A stretch of DNA of 64,000 nucleotides from contig CAMTDV010000019.1 in assembly GCA_947069175.1 (NCBI GenBank), positions 74,771,358-74,835,357 on the forward strand, given 5' to 3'. Under the pieces are notes generated by a model, which was given only the letters and a program-made list of their open reading frames with translations, did no database searches and was not told the DNA's origin. The stretch is from Scalesia atractyloides (taxonomy: Eukaryota > Streptophyta > Magnoliopsida > Asterales > Asteraceae). Of the stretch, positions 1-10,867 are shown piece by piece; position 1 is the stretch's first letter, and every line of letters begins with the position of its first letter. The position numbers and the translations under genes were made by a program.

Positions 1-1140
1 AGTGAGCTAATGCTCTTAATAAAGTTTTGTAGGCATCCAAGCAACTTGGATGATGTAAAATCTTTGCCTATATGATCTAGGGTTGGTGCCGCCTCGAGTA
101 AAATAAGTGGTTTGTCTTCTAAAGGGTCATGAAAAGGATTTATAGCGCACGACCATATTCGCGCTCAGTGAGAACGCAAAGTCGGCCGGTGATGTGTGGG
201 GGTAAACCGAAGGGGGCTATCAGGTTAATGGTTTAATTCCATAGAACACCATCGAATCTGTCTCTTCTTGTTTATCAACATAAATTGGGTTTAATCTTCG
301 TGACACCTAGTGACATCATCTGTCTAAGTGAGAGGAAATATTCCAACTTGGTGAGGGATTGTTGGAAATATTGATGAGGAACATACAAGTTGGTATGTTT
401 CCTCCATCCCACATTGTTGAGGGAATAAACTTTGAGTGCTTTATAAGGGATTATCCCTTATGGGCCTCCAACGTGTTAAATGGGTTGAGAAGTGGGTCAA
501 GCCCACACGCATGCCGAGCCGAGCCGAGTCGCGAGCTCGCGAATGGGCACGTTTAAGGCGCACTTCGCACGTACGCATCGTCGCTAGGAGCTTTTATTTT
601 TAGCTGGGGTCCGGTTAAGGTATGATAGAGCTGAGATAAGTTTGAGATAGAGATGAATTCGAAACAGTGGGGGTTATCCCGACCAGTTCGAATTCGTATG
701 GGATTAATCCAGGAATTCGAATTTGAGATATATATATCTAGCAATTGAATTGGTTGATAGTGGTTATCCCATTTTCTGTTTTTCTCATTCTTGGTTATAA
801 TCTGAACCTATAAATAAAAGCCCACTGTTACCCATTCTTAACTTGCAATTTTCGCAGCTCTCTACCTGTGTTCCTGTTTCTTCTCCAGCTTTTGCGTTTT
901 TCTGGTTTCCATTGCTGTTGGAATACCAGATCAGTTCTGCATTAAATCCTGTGAGTTTACGCTGCAGCTCACAGCAATACGAGCGCGTAAAATCCTTTAA
1001 GGACAGGAATCTTCCGTGCAGTTCAAGGGATCTCGTTTCATAATCACCAGGTTGGTTTTAATTTTACGTGTTATTTAAATTCGTCCGATGCCTTTCTTCA
1101 ATCAGTTTGTTCACGTTGGAATAAACTGGTTTGGCCAACA
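1..1140 (+). mobile_element. 3' end of a Ty1/copia-type element: 3' UTR plus 3' LTR
   Basis: The putative LTR runs from TGTTGG at 360 to CCAACA at 1140, a 6-bp terminal inverted repeat of the TG...CA kind usual in copia LTRs. The purine-rich GGTGAGGGAT just before 360 fits a polypurine tract, so 1-359 would be the end of the internal region and the rest of the element lies left of the window. A TATA-like box (CCTATAAATAAAAG, near 809) fits a U3 promoter. No coding sequence is recognisable in 1-359. The lineage cannot be named from this piece. The right boundary is the least certain point. Confidence 0.5.
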
Positions 1141-1381
1141 ACTTGGTAATTAATAAAATTAATACTAATTTTCTGTTTGATTAAATTATTTTCAACACGT
1201 AGAGGGCGCTGTTGACCTGATCCGTCACAATTTCAGAGAAAATTCACTACCCGAAGACCCACTATGGTAAAAAAAAAAAAACCTTGGCTCAAAGCGGAAC
1301 TTTTTTGCTTCAGACGACGAGACTCAAACCAATAACCTCCACTTTAGAAGGTCATATGGTTGACAATGCGTTATTAACCAG

Positions 1382-1625
1382 GTTAGACACACAGTCCAGC
1401 GGTGGACTGTGTGCAACATGAACTACACGTCGCGCGTTCGAAACCCGTCACGAGCACCGGTCCGATTGAATTAAAACGTTTTGCAAATAAAGTAAATTCG
1501 GTTAACTTGAAAAAGTGTATAAATATAATTAAAAACAAGATTATTTCGGGTTAGACACGTAGCTCAGTTGGTAGAGCTGCGTGCACGCGAACGGGAGGTC
1601 TCGGGTTCGAGCCTCACCCGGCGCA
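1382..1625 (+). promoter_or_regulatory. tRNA-like modules of T-LTR copy A (1382-1460 and 1551-1625)
   Basis: Two modules start 169 bp apart. The second has A-box TAGCTCAGTTGG and B-box-like GGTTCGAGCC, 44 nt apart start to start, the spacing found in a canonical tRNA gene. The first has a variant A-box (CAGTCCAGCGG) inside a perfect 11-bp stem, CACACAGTCCA with TGGACTGTGTG. Neither makes a good cloverleaf outside the D-arm-like part, so these are not functional tRNA genes. Whether RNA polymerase III uses them is untested. Confidence 0.7.
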
Positions 1626-2187
1626 TATTAATTCGCTGACCGAACCGGTCAACGGTCAACGGTCAACGCTAAGAAAAATAATATTTTTTTTATATTTTTT
1701 TTATTTAATTTAATTTAAAAATCAATTAAAAATACTTAAAAATAACATTTTTAAAGATAGAAAATAGCCATAAACTCACAAAAATATATCTAAAAATTTC
1801 ATTAAAATCCTTAATAAAATCCATCCATTTAATATATTTTTCCATTATTATTTAGGTTAGTATTCCTCGTTGATCCGCTCATCTAAATCGTGCGCATATC
1901 ACCATCTCCAATCCAACGCACCCAAGGTGAATGAATCTTACAAATTCCCCGTTTTAATCACGTTTTGGGGTGTATCATGTGTCTTTGTGTATATATATTA
2001 TTACTAAACCATTGTGCATACATCATATCATGAACTTGTGTATTCAGTTTGTTGTTGTTAAGTAGTTATCATTGGATGCAATTTATTATTCAGTACATGC
2101 AATTTCATAGGCCGCCGCTCCCCATTACATTATGAGCGTTGAGCATGTTCCCCATTTTATTATGCGGTTGAACCTGGCGTGCCCACA

Positions 2188-2289
2188 TACGATCGGCTCC
2201 GTTTGATTGAGCCTTGATCGCACAGACATTTTCATTTTCAGTACATGCAATACGATCGGCTCCGTTTGATTGAGCCTTGATCGCACAGT
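2188..2289 (+). repeat. minisatellite in T-LTR copy A, two units
   Basis: Two near-identical units of about 38 bp (2188-2225 and 2252-2289) contain GATCGGCTC and GAGCCTTGATC, which can fold back on each other with a small bulge. The same unit is present twice in copy E and four times in copy I, at the same LTR position. Confidence 0.8.
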
Positions 2290-2761
2290 TTCATTTATGT
2301 TATTTACAGTATGATGTTGGTATGTTCATGTATGTTGCCATGTGTTATTGTATGTTATAGTTGTGACTGCTATTTGCCATTACTTGATTATTTACATTTG
2401 CTCATCTATGATTATGCACAATTTTTCATTGATAAACTAACCATAAAATCATTAACAAATGTTTATCTAATAAGGTTCACTCGCCAACTTATGTTGACCC
2501 AAAAACCCCCATTTTACACATGATACAGGTGAAGCAGCTGCAGCTAGGAACACATAGGATTTGGACTAGAAGAATTAAACGATTTAGTGTTGGGATTGTT
2601 ATGCTTGGTTTATTTCCTTTGTATTGAATGAACATGTTTGGATATTTGAAAATGTAATTTTGGACTTTATTAAATATGAAACATAATAGTAAATGTCATG
2701 AGCTTTGGTGATAACCCAATTATGCCCCGACTCTTATTCCGCTGCGGGTCGGGGTGTGACA

Positions 2762-3821
2762 ATATAAGGTCATTAATTCCGGCCAACCCAACTAATAAGC
2801 TTGGTTTGATTTAACTTTATTCGAAACCGTACTCACAGGTTGGACCTAGGATTTTAGTCAAAACCAACAGTTCATAACGTAAACACCCAATTGTTTGTTG
2901 AAATTAAAGAAATTTATAATAATACATATACTTATTTAATTTTAGGCATGTATACTTTCTTGGGGTTCATTAAATTCACATGAGTAATAAGGTCACACCA
3001 ATTTTTATTCCAAAGTATTGTGATCCAACAAAAGAAATAATAGTAAATGATAATTATTGTGCCTAACACCGTGTAAAACTAGTGAGATTCTTTGCGCTTT
3101 GCAGCGGGCTTTCAATCGGTATCATTTCTGTTCGTTACTGTACTGGTACAATATATACATTCGGTATAGCAATTAACACGTGTTTTATATCAATTGAAAA
3201 CTATAAAAATGAATGCCAGTACCGGTACCGACGTTGATGTTGTTCAGACGGTATTGGTTCGGTTCTTCATGGTACCAATGTTACTATTTGTATTAGTTTA
3301 TTGTCGTAGACAGAGTTGAATAAATGAAGCCATATCATAACTGAAAATCATAAAAATGAATACAAGTAGGGTGTACCGATGTTTTTTCTAACTCGGTACA
3401 TTTTGTGAAACAAAAAGACCCTAAAATAACCAATAACAAATAAAGTCCTTTAATCAACAATAAAAGTAGGTGAGCAATGCACAAAATGCTATGGCATTCC
3501 TTGCAAGGAAAAAACGATTGCTTCTTTTCAAAGAGTTTTGCCAATAACATATTTGATTAAGCTAACAATTTTGACTTCATTATGAGTTTAAATTATTTCT
3601 TTATAGGGAAGATCACTTCTATATATTTTTTTACCTATTTATAAGAAAACATTCAACAAATTTTACAAAAGCTTTGACTTGTTTTCAAAAAAATACATTC
3701 AAAATCTAAATGTAGTTTTATAAGGTTTTAAGTCTCATAAATAAAAATACATTCAAAATCTAAATGTAGTTTTATAAGGTTTTAAGTCTCATACGTATTT
3801 GTAAAGATTTCGCTTTATAAA
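2762..3821. other. AT-rich spacer without recognised gene
   Basis: No coding sequence is supported. The stretch 3060-3330 has repeated GGTACC-type motifs of the sort common in plant repeats. A direct tandem duplication with a 54-bp period lies at 3691-3794. The last nine bases (3813-3821, CTTTATAAA) are the target duplication of the element that follows. Confidence 0.6.
3691..3794. repeat. 54-bp tandem duplication
   Basis: The block beginning TACATTCAAAATCTAAATG occurs at 3694 and again at 3748 and is followed both times by TTTTATAAGGTTTTAAGTCT. The two units are almost identical. Confidence 0.85.
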
Positions 3822-4072
3822 GAGTAAATTGCACAAAACGTCCTTTTAGTTTTCTCAAACTTGTAGGTTCCAGTCTTAATGTTTAAAAGTTGCCAAAAAC
3901 AACCTTTACGTTTATTTTTGTTGCATGTTTAATCCTTATCACTAACCCAGTTACTAATCCATGTTAAATGGCCTCACATGCATAGCATGTGAGGGTAAAA
4001 CCGTCTTTTCATCTCTCTCTCTCCACTTTCTTTATCTGAACAAATGCAATTTACACCCTAAATTCAAACACA

Positions 4073-4330
4073 ATGATGAGACTATTCACACACAGAAAGT
4101 CACCACTCATCACCAACAGATTCATCTCACCTATCCACATATCAACAAACACCACACGAATCAACGACGAAACAGTCAATGAAATCACAACACTTCTCAG
4201 AAACCGCAATCTCTTAGCGGCGGCGGAGGGGGGGGGGGGGGATTTTGGGCGCTGCCAGGGAGACCTGATTTTGGACAGGTGTGGAGCTTCGCGGCGGCGC
4301 CGGAGACCGTGGTGTCTCCGTCGAATGTGA
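4073..4330 (+). pseudogene. possible captured gene 5' end inside the Mutator-like element
   Basis: The reading frame from 4073 starts MMRLFTHRKSPLITNRF and continues to INDETVNEITTLLRNRN near residue 43. An arginine-rich, acid-poor start followed by such a helix resembles the organelle-targeting leader and first residues of a pentatricopeptide-repeat protein, but the similarity is from memory and weak. The frame then enters a poly-G tract (about 4227-4242) and loses sense. I regard it as a possible transposon-captured fragment without assigned function. Confidence 0.3.
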
Positions 4331-4611
4331 TGACGGCACAGGGGAGGTTTATTCAGCAGCCGATGGGATGATCTTGGGTAATAATGTGTTCAAATAATAA
4401 AAATTGCGTCTTTTTTAGCTTAGATCCAAAGCTCATATCTTCAATATAACATAAAATCAGATCCAAAAATTGTTATCAGATCCATACACGAGCACCGCTG
4501 TAGGCTTTGCGATTAGGTGTCCCGTAATCGTTGCCGTGGGTTCTGCGATTGGGGTGGTGGCAGTTGAAGATGATGGTGGCGGAGTTATTTGGGGATTTTG
4601 GGGGTTTTGTC

Positions 4612-4932
4612 GAAGGTGGAGGTGGTGTCAGAGGAGGTGGTGTCGGAGGTGGAGGTGGTGGCAGAGGAGGTGGTGTCGGAGGTGGAGGTGGTGGCAGAGG
4701 AGGTGGTGTCGGTGGAGGAGGTGGTGGCAGAGGAGGTGGTGTCGGTGGAGGAGGTGATGTGTTGGGGATTTTGGGGGGTTTTGTTGAAGGTGGAGGTGGT
4801 GGCAGAGGAGGTGGTGTCGGAGGTGGAGGTGGTGGCAGAGGAGGTGGTGTCGGTGGAGGCGGTGGTGGCAGAGGAGGTGGTGTCGGTGGAGGCGGTGGTG
4901 GCAGAGGAGGTGGTGTCGGTGGTGGAGGAGGA
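4612..4932. repeat. GGAGGTGGT-type tandem repeat
   Basis: A 27-30 bp unit built of GGAGGTGGTGTCGGAGG and GGTGGTGGCAGAGGAGG variants is repeated about nine times, interrupted once near 4755-4785. All three plus-strand frames stay open through it, giving Gly/Arg-rich, Trp/Arg-rich or Val/Glu-rich products. The open frames are a by-product of the repeat and I do not call a protein here. Confidence 0.8.
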
Positions 4933-5302
4933 CAGAGAAGATGGAGAGGAGAGCGATGATCTTGAAGGTCAGTCTGTAATTTTTTGTGGAGATCTTGGAG
5001 TCGCCATTAATGGAGGTCTGGATGGGTTTGATCTGAATGAAGAAGAAGAAAGGGGAGTGGTGGATGGTGTGATGGTTACCTGGATTTTATAACCTCACTA
5101 GCTGAAAAGACGGTTTTACCCTCACATGCTATGCATGTGAGGCCATTTAACATGGATTAGTAATTGGGTTAGTGATAAAGGATTAAACATGCAACAAAAA
5201 TAAACGTACAAGTTGTTTTTGGCAATTTTTAAACATTAAGGCTGGAACCTGCAAGTTTGAGAAAACTTAAAGGACGTTTTGTGCAATTTACTCCTTTATA
5301 AA

Positions 5303-5683
5303 GCCTAATTTACATTTGTAAGACTTTATTTTTTTAAACACTTTTTTTTAACTTTATTAAAAACTTTGTAGATTTTGTCGATTGATCATTCATCCATATT
5401 GATCTTTTTTTTCTTTTTTGCTTTTTATTATAATTTTCTTAAATTTGAATCTGTCAGCGACAAATTTAATTCACATCAAGGTACTCTAAAATGGATAGTT
5501 TTTATACATGTTAAAAGTGGTTGGTTGGTTGACCGCGAACATTTTTATCCATGTTTTTTTTTCTTTCGAGGTACGTTATGAAAAAAAAAATATCTTTTTC
5601 CAAATTCGACACGCTATTCTACTTTCTTGGCTCAAGATTTCTTGCTTCTCTTTTTTTCCGATTGGAAATGGTATTTATTTTTA
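5303..5683. other. AT-rich spacer, nothing recognised
   Basis: Poly-T and poly-A runs dominate. No gene or structured repeat is supported, except that 5675-5683 (TTATTTTTA) is the left target duplication of the next element. Confidence 0.6.
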
Positions 5684-6848
5684 GAGTAAACTGTTATTAT
5701 GGTCTTTGAGATTTGATAACTTTTGTCACTTTAGTCCAAATTTCAAAATTTTTATATCTGGATCTCTAAGGTTTCAGTTTTATTGTCATTTTGGTCTAAA
5801 ATGAAATAAGATCATATTTTTCTAATAAAATCATGTTATTTTTGTCTTTTTTTTCTCAGGGCAAAATAGTCATTTTATAAAATTAAATTCTATGTTTGAC
5901 CAAGCAGACAAATATCTTCAGGGACTTCATCTTCCCCAACTGCAAAGATTAAACCCTAACTTTTCAACACAAATATCATCATCTCCTCCTCCCCAAATGC
6001 AAAGAGTTAACATCACAAACAAAAAGAGTCTGAAGATACACTTTTGCACATCCCCAATCTCTCTCACTATCTGTTCCGTCACCATAGATTCAACTCCGGC
6101 CACCATACTCCGCCTCATAACCACCACTTCTGCACATACACTCACAACTTTTCAACACAGATCGCCTCACACACTAGCCCTAATTCACCGCTCAATAATC
6201 ACCGCTTGAACAAGAATCAAACATCTCGAAACTTCCAGAGATGACGTCATCATCGGATAAATCAGTCGCCGTCATCTCCGTCACCGTCACCGCCGGATTC
6301 GTTGAGTTTCAGTGAAAAAGATTCGATTCTGACCCGACCCGGATGGAAAATGAAGCCCCACCGGAGTTTGATTACCGGTGTACACGTTGACCGGACAAAG
6401 TCGGATACTTTACCGGCGTCCGGTGAAGTTACCGGCGAAGATGAAGAAATCAGCGAGTTTGAAGTCTGCATTTGCACATTTTGAGGAGGATAAGATTGTG
6501 GAGGCTCGCTGGCAAACATGGTTATATGTATGGCTTCATAGAAACACCTTGACTGAAAAATCCCTTTGTGGGGTGCTTTTTGTGATGCTGGATAACAAGA
6601 TTTATGATGAAAAGTTGAGAGGAAGAAGACATATATATAACCAGGTTTCCTTTTGGACAAATGACCATTTTACCCCTAAGAAAAGAACAAAAGATCAGGC
6701 TTTACTTTGAGAAATATGACCTGATTTTGCTTTTGAACCAAAAGGGCAATAAAACTGAAACCACAGGGACCCAGATGCAAAAACTTTGAGATTTGGACTA
6801 AAGTGGCAAAAGTGGCCAAACCTCAGGGACCAAAATGGCAGTTTACTC
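5684..6848. mobile_element. Mutator-like element, second family
   Basis: Inverted repeats of more than 130 bp begin GAGTAAACTG and end CAGTTTACTC. They share the blocks CACTTTAGTCCAAAT and GGTTTCAGTTTTATTG in opposite orientation. A perfect 9-bp target duplication TTATTTTTA flanks it (5675-5683, 6849-6857). No transposase is present. The interior (about 5890-6710) is GC-richer, with short open frames that match no family I recognise, so it may carry captured genic sequence. A related left end starts at 63885. Confidence 0.85.
6241..6710 (+). pseudogene. gene-like segment inside the second Mutator-like element, unrecognised
   Basis: The stretch has codon-like composition with TCCGTCACCGTCACCGCCGG near 6277, and open frames at 6302-6484 and 6378-6710 that overlap in different phases. 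One includes HFEEDKIVEARWQTWLYVW. I do not recognise a family. It could be a frame-damaged captured exon or element-specific sequence. Confidence 0.25.
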
Positions 6849-6907
6849 TTATTTTTATTTCTCTTGTCAAAAATTTATATCTTTTTTATAAAAAGTGTAT
6901 TGATTTT

Positions 6908-7366
6908 AATAATCCCAACTATTAACATATTGGCCTCCGATGGACCCTGACTAACAGAACCCTAACGTCGTCAGTCTCCGGTCGCCGGAAAAACGTTTCT
7001 TCAATCGAAAAACTCAACATTTTCGTCCCAAACCTCTTTGTAACCTTATTATGGACCTTTAGGAACCATTTTCTAGTTAAAACCACAATTATCGTGGTCG
7101 CCGGAAAACTTCATTTTTCTAGAAAAAGACAACTTTTTGGCCGGAAAACTCAACATTTTCGTCCCATACCGCTTTGTAACCATAGATCGGATCTTTAGGA
7201 ACATTTTTCTAGCAAAAAACGTTTTTCCGGCGACAGGAGACTGACGATGTTAGGGTTCTGTTAGTCAGGGTGCATTGGAGGCCAATATGTTAAAAGTTAG
7301 GACTGCTAGTCGTTATTTATGAAGTTGGGACTGTTAGAGGCCAACAACGAATAGTTAGGATTATTA
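6908..7366. mobile_element. inverted-repeat element, Mutator-like or MITE
   Basis: The left arm (6908-~7000) and right arm (~7215-7366) are inverted copies. ATTGGCCTCCGATGGACCCT pairs with the later TGCATTGGAGGCCAAT region, and CCCTAACGTCGTCAGTCTCC pairs with GGAGACTGACGATGTTAGGG. The outer ends read AATAATCC / GGATTATT. No clear target duplication is visible. The middle contains repeated CCGGAAAACTCAACATTTTC blocks and no coding sequence. Confidence 0.65.
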
Positions 7367-8841
7367 AGATATAAATTAAGATCCAATATTCCTTTATAAA
7401 ATTACTTGAAAGGGTTTGTATTCTAAAGTACACTTTGGATGAAATGAACATCTGTCACGGTTACATAGGCATCATTTGTAGCTAAAGTGTTCATATCAAT
7501 TCAGTCTTGACAAAGTATATTTGCATGCTTCAACTTTTTACGCTATAATTTATTAATTTATTTTGTTTGTGGTTTCAGGCTTTCAGCATCATCATTAAGT
7601 CTGGACCACAAGCTTATAACTGTTGTTGGAGATCATTTTGATGGGCTTATTGTGGTCCTGTAGACTCTTCAAATGGAAAGGCAAGACATTATACATGTTA
7701 TGTTTTTCAATTTAACAATTTTGTTTTCTTTAATACGTTGATCAAGTTGGTTGTTGCGTCCATTAGATTGTTTTCATCAAGATCACAAGGGTTTCATATG
7801 TGAATGTGGCAAAAAGAGGTCCGGTAATCGAATGGGTCAAATGTGTAATTTTTGTAATGGTCAAAATGAGTCATACCCGAAATGTTTTTTTTTGTCCATT
7901 TGTTTAACATTCTATATAGTTAATGTGTTCAATTTGATAAAAAAAAGCCCGGACAAATAGAGACGAAAGAGACGAAAGCCTGGCAAGTGATCAAGGAAAG
8001 TTGAGTGTCGAAGTTACGTTTCCCAACGGATCAAAAGTGCCAGCCACAACCAGTGATGGATCTAGAAAATCTTCGTATGGGGAACGTTTTATAAAAAAGG
8101 TAATGAAATCGAAAAAAACGTCAACTTTTTCCAAAATTTACACTACTGCCGGAGCACTAAGGAGTAGTGGAGGCTACGTCCGCCCTTGGCCACAACCCTC
8201 CGCTCGCCCCCCGCTAAAGCTTGGCCGTTGTGGTGTGTGCGAGCCAAGGTGGCACTCCACCTGGCTAGTGCCCAGATAACCTGAGCACAACACACAGTCC
8301 AAGGTTGCTATTACTATACATCAGAATTGTGTCAAATATCTAGAGTTAATGGAACTTCGGATTCCTTTACCATCACTATCCAATCCAGTTAAATTTAGAA
8401 AACTTTCATAGGATAAAAATGATAAATAAGCCCCCAAGAGTTAAACTCACATGAGAATGGCCAACTCACTTCCTCTCCTAAAAAAGTTAAATAATATTAT
8501 TTTACAGTGCTGCTATAAGCCTATAATAGCTCAAAAGATGGACAAAGTGATTGTTGATCATGACAAGAAATATAGTCAATGTTCTTTTCAACATAGGATC
8601 ATTAGGTTGTTGAGTACAAGGCCACTAAAGAACTTGCATGATTAAACCTTCAAAAACGACCTAAGGCAATTCTTAAAATTAACTTTTGGAGAAGGAGATG
8701 ATAACATATATAGCACCAAAACTTACCACAAGAATACAAGATTCATATGATATTTAGTCAAACAAACCCAAATCTCTATTTATACAACACTAGTATTATT
8801 TTAGACTATATATCATTTGACAAATAAACTTGAAAACCACA

Positions 8842-8894
<53 letters not shown>

Positions 8895-9261
8895 AAGCTA
8901 ATATTGTTTATAATATCTAAAATACAATTTTATGTTATTCATAATAAAAATAAATAAATAAATAAATAAGTAATAGTTTGTGTGTTATAAAGTACTAATA
9001 ATTTGTGTAGGTTTGCTTGTTTTATAAAATTTAAAAGTAAACAAAACAATTATGATATTGAGAAACTAGTTTTCTTCAACTTATTAGACGATCATATTAG
9101 ACCGAACAATGTGGTGGCGTGGAGAGGGCCCAAACACCACCCCTCCTATCATTTTAGAGGGCATTACCCAAGCCCAAAACAAAACTTTTACAGGCGTCTG
9201 TCCTTTCTCTCCCTCACTTCTCTTTGTCCCTTGCTTTTGCTCTCTCGCCTTTCACCGCCCC
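7367..9261. other. spacer with no supported gene
   Basis: Several short open frames exist, but none has a recognisable domain. A GC-rich patch at 8150-8285 stands out from AT-rich surroundings; it contains the local inverted pair AGGTGGCACTCCACCT and may be a piece of a transposon. An AT dinucleotide tract lies at 8847-8892. Confidence 0.5.
8847..8892. repeat. (AT)n microsatellite
   Basis: About 23 uninterrupted AT units. Confidence 0.95.
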
Positions 9262-9450
9262 TAGGGCCGTTCAAACCGCTCGCCGCTCGTTCGGAAATTG
9301 CTCGTTTGATTTGACGTTCGGTTCTAAACGAGCCGCTCTGCTTGGTTCGGATTGTAAACGAGCCAAGCATGAGCAAAGGTCCGCTCGGTTCGGCTCGAAT
9401 TATTATTTTCAATTAGTGTATGTATACTATCCATATATACACATACATAT
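9262..9450. repeat. GAGCCG-rich hAT-like terminal repeat, left-end type
   Basis: It starts TAGGGCCGTTCAAACCGCTCG and continues with TAAACGAGCCGCTC and AACGAGCCAAGCATGAGC, then falls into an AT-rich tail. The TAGGGNNGTTCA start is typical of hAT-type non-autonomous plant elements. A second block of the same repeat in the same orientation is at 10690-10867, and a third is at 28040-28215. Confidence 0.5.
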
Positions 9451-9639
9451 ATAAACGTGTATATACACATAGGGGAAGGATCCACTAAAAAGTGAATTAT
9501 TCCTACGTAGTCTAAGAAGGATTGTGGTAGTGACATGTAGCACTCCTTATAAGTAGGAAGCAAGGGCATTTTGGTACAATATTTTTTTTGTCTCTATGTG
9601 AAAATGACATGTGGCGTCTCTTTTGTTTTTTAAAAAATA

Positions 9640-9905
9640 TAACTAAAAAAATCTAGTACAAAAAATTTAGCACAAAAAAATATAGCACAAAAAAATATAG
9701 TACAGCACAAAAAATCTAGTACAAAAAATATAGCACAAAAAATCTAGTGAAAAAAAAATATAGCACAAAAAAATTCAGTACATAAAAATATAGTACAAAA
9801 AATCCAGTACAAAAAATTTCAGAAAAAAAAATTAAGACAATTTCAATACAAAAAATATAGCACAAAAATGTAGTACAAAAATTCAACACAAAAAAATGAT
9901 ATACA
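9640..9905. repeat. degenerate short tandem array, TAGCACAAAAAA type
   Basis: A unit of about 18-22 bp, alternating TAGTACAAAAAA and TAGCACAAAAAATA, is repeated roughly a dozen times with drift. Minus-strand open frames through it (Phe/Tyr/Leu-rich) are artefacts of the repeat. Confidence 0.75.
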
Positions 9906-10689
9906 CCATAGAAATACGACATATTTTTATGGGTTTTTTAGTCGTCATATTTTATGTAGCAATATGGTACTCAAATTAAAGATAAAAGGACGCTCGATTT
10001 TATGGTGAAATTTTTATGAAAAAATAATGTCGTATAAAAAGTTATGAACGTTTAAAAAATGGGGATGAAATATGCTTGTGCCTTGCATGTGGAGAAAGAA
10101 AGTCAATAAATAAGATTTTACCAAGATACCCCTACCTTCCTTTTTTCAACATTTTCATCTTAATAATTGATTTGAAAAATGAATGGTTAAGATTCCTTCT
10201 CATCAACTTAGGCAAAATAAACTTTTTATTTGATCTTACCCCTATACACATATATATACACAAATATAAATTATACACATAGACACGCCTATATATACAC
10301 ACACACATACATATATACTTAAATATAAATTAAATTTATAGTTTTACCACTCTATTAGATTTTGGTCCACTATAATACAAAATTACAACTATATCTGTAC
10401 GTACTAGCCCAAATACGCCAACAAAAAAAAATTAAAATCAAATCTAAAAGTTAAACCCTAAACTGATAAATGACAAACTGCTCATCGTCTCAATATTCAT
10501 GTCGTTTCCCTAAGTCGATTATCTCCTGCTCTCAACATCATTATTCGTGCAATATGATCATCGTCTTGTCGGCCACAACATTGTTATTCATTAGAAAAAT
10601 ATTATGCAATGAAATGCGCATGCTTTTAAAGAGATAAAAACTTGAGACCCAGTATTGTCACTATCTCTCTCAGCAAATTTAAATCGCGC

Positions 10690-10867
10690 GACACGGTTGT
10701 CCAAGTCGTTCGAACTTCGCTCGACGCTCGCTCGGAAAATTTACTGCTCGGAAAATGCTCGTTTGATTTGAGGCTCGATTCTAAATGAGCCGCTCCACTC
10801 GGTTCGGTTTTTAAACGAGCCACGAGCAAAGATCCGTTCGGTTCGACTCGGCTCGTGAACAGGCCTA
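10690..10867. repeat. GAGCCG-rich hAT-like terminal repeat, right-end type
   Basis: It shares GCTCGTTTGATTTGA and TAAACGAGCC blocks with 9262-9450 in direct orientation and ends CGGCTCGTGAACAGGCCTA. The last bases mirror the TAGGGCCGTTCA start at 9262. No 8-bp target duplication could be matched across 9262-10867, so it is unclear whether this is one element with an insertion or two partial copies. Confidence 0.5.

Larger units (their letters stand above)
1382..2761 (+). repeat. T-LTR copy A, 5'-truncated
   Basis: This is the 3' part of the chromovirus-type LTR family found seven times in the window. It ends in the family terminus TGCGGGTCGGGGTGTGACA at 2761. It carries two sense tRNA-like modules, the conserved box TTTTGGGGTGTATCATG near 1966, and two units of the CGATCGG...GATCGCACA minisatellite (2188-2289). 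The sequence upstream of the first module (1141-1381) does not resemble the other copies, so the 5' half is missing, probably broken by the neighbouring copia insertion. It belongs to the same subfamily as copies E and I. Confidence 0.75.
3822..5293. mobile_element. Mutator-like element with ~190-bp inverted repeats and captured sequence
   Basis: Terminal inverted repeats run roughly 3822-4010 and 5106-5293 and begin GAGTAAATTGCAC / GTGCAATTTACTC. They are flanked by a perfect 9-bp target duplication CTTTATAAA (3813-3821, 5294-5302). Long inverted repeats with 9-bp duplications are the Mutator superfamily hallmark. There is no transposase, so it is non-autonomous. The interior is far more GC-rich than its surroundings and looks like acquired genic DNA: an ATG at 4073 opens a short basic, Ser/Thr-rich leader, followed by a GGN-rich tract. 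This fits a Pack-MULE. Confidence 0.85.

Noticed and set aside
354..1031. Solo copia LTR 360-1025 with 6-bp AGGGAT target duplication
   Set aside because: AGGGAT before 360 is better read as the polypurine tract, and the CCAACA end at 1140 mirrors TGTTGG; the AGGGAT after 1025 is probably chance.
1551..1625. Genuine nuclear tRNA gene
   Set aside because: Promoter boxes are good but the anticodon and T stems and the acceptor do not pair, and the same unit recurs inside every LTR copy.
4470..5092. Three overlapping long open frames (Gly-rich, Trp/Arg-rich, Val/Glu-rich)
   Set aside because: They all run through the GGAGGTGGT tandem repeat, which lacks stops in every plus-strand frame; no domain or start context supports a protein.
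8150..8285. GC-rich patch as a gene exon
   Set aside because: The open frame has no recognisable domain, and local inverted pairs suggest a transposon piece.
9716..9922. Phe/Tyr-rich minus-strand open frame resembling a membrane protein
   Set aside because: It is a translation of the TAGCACAAAAAA tandem array.
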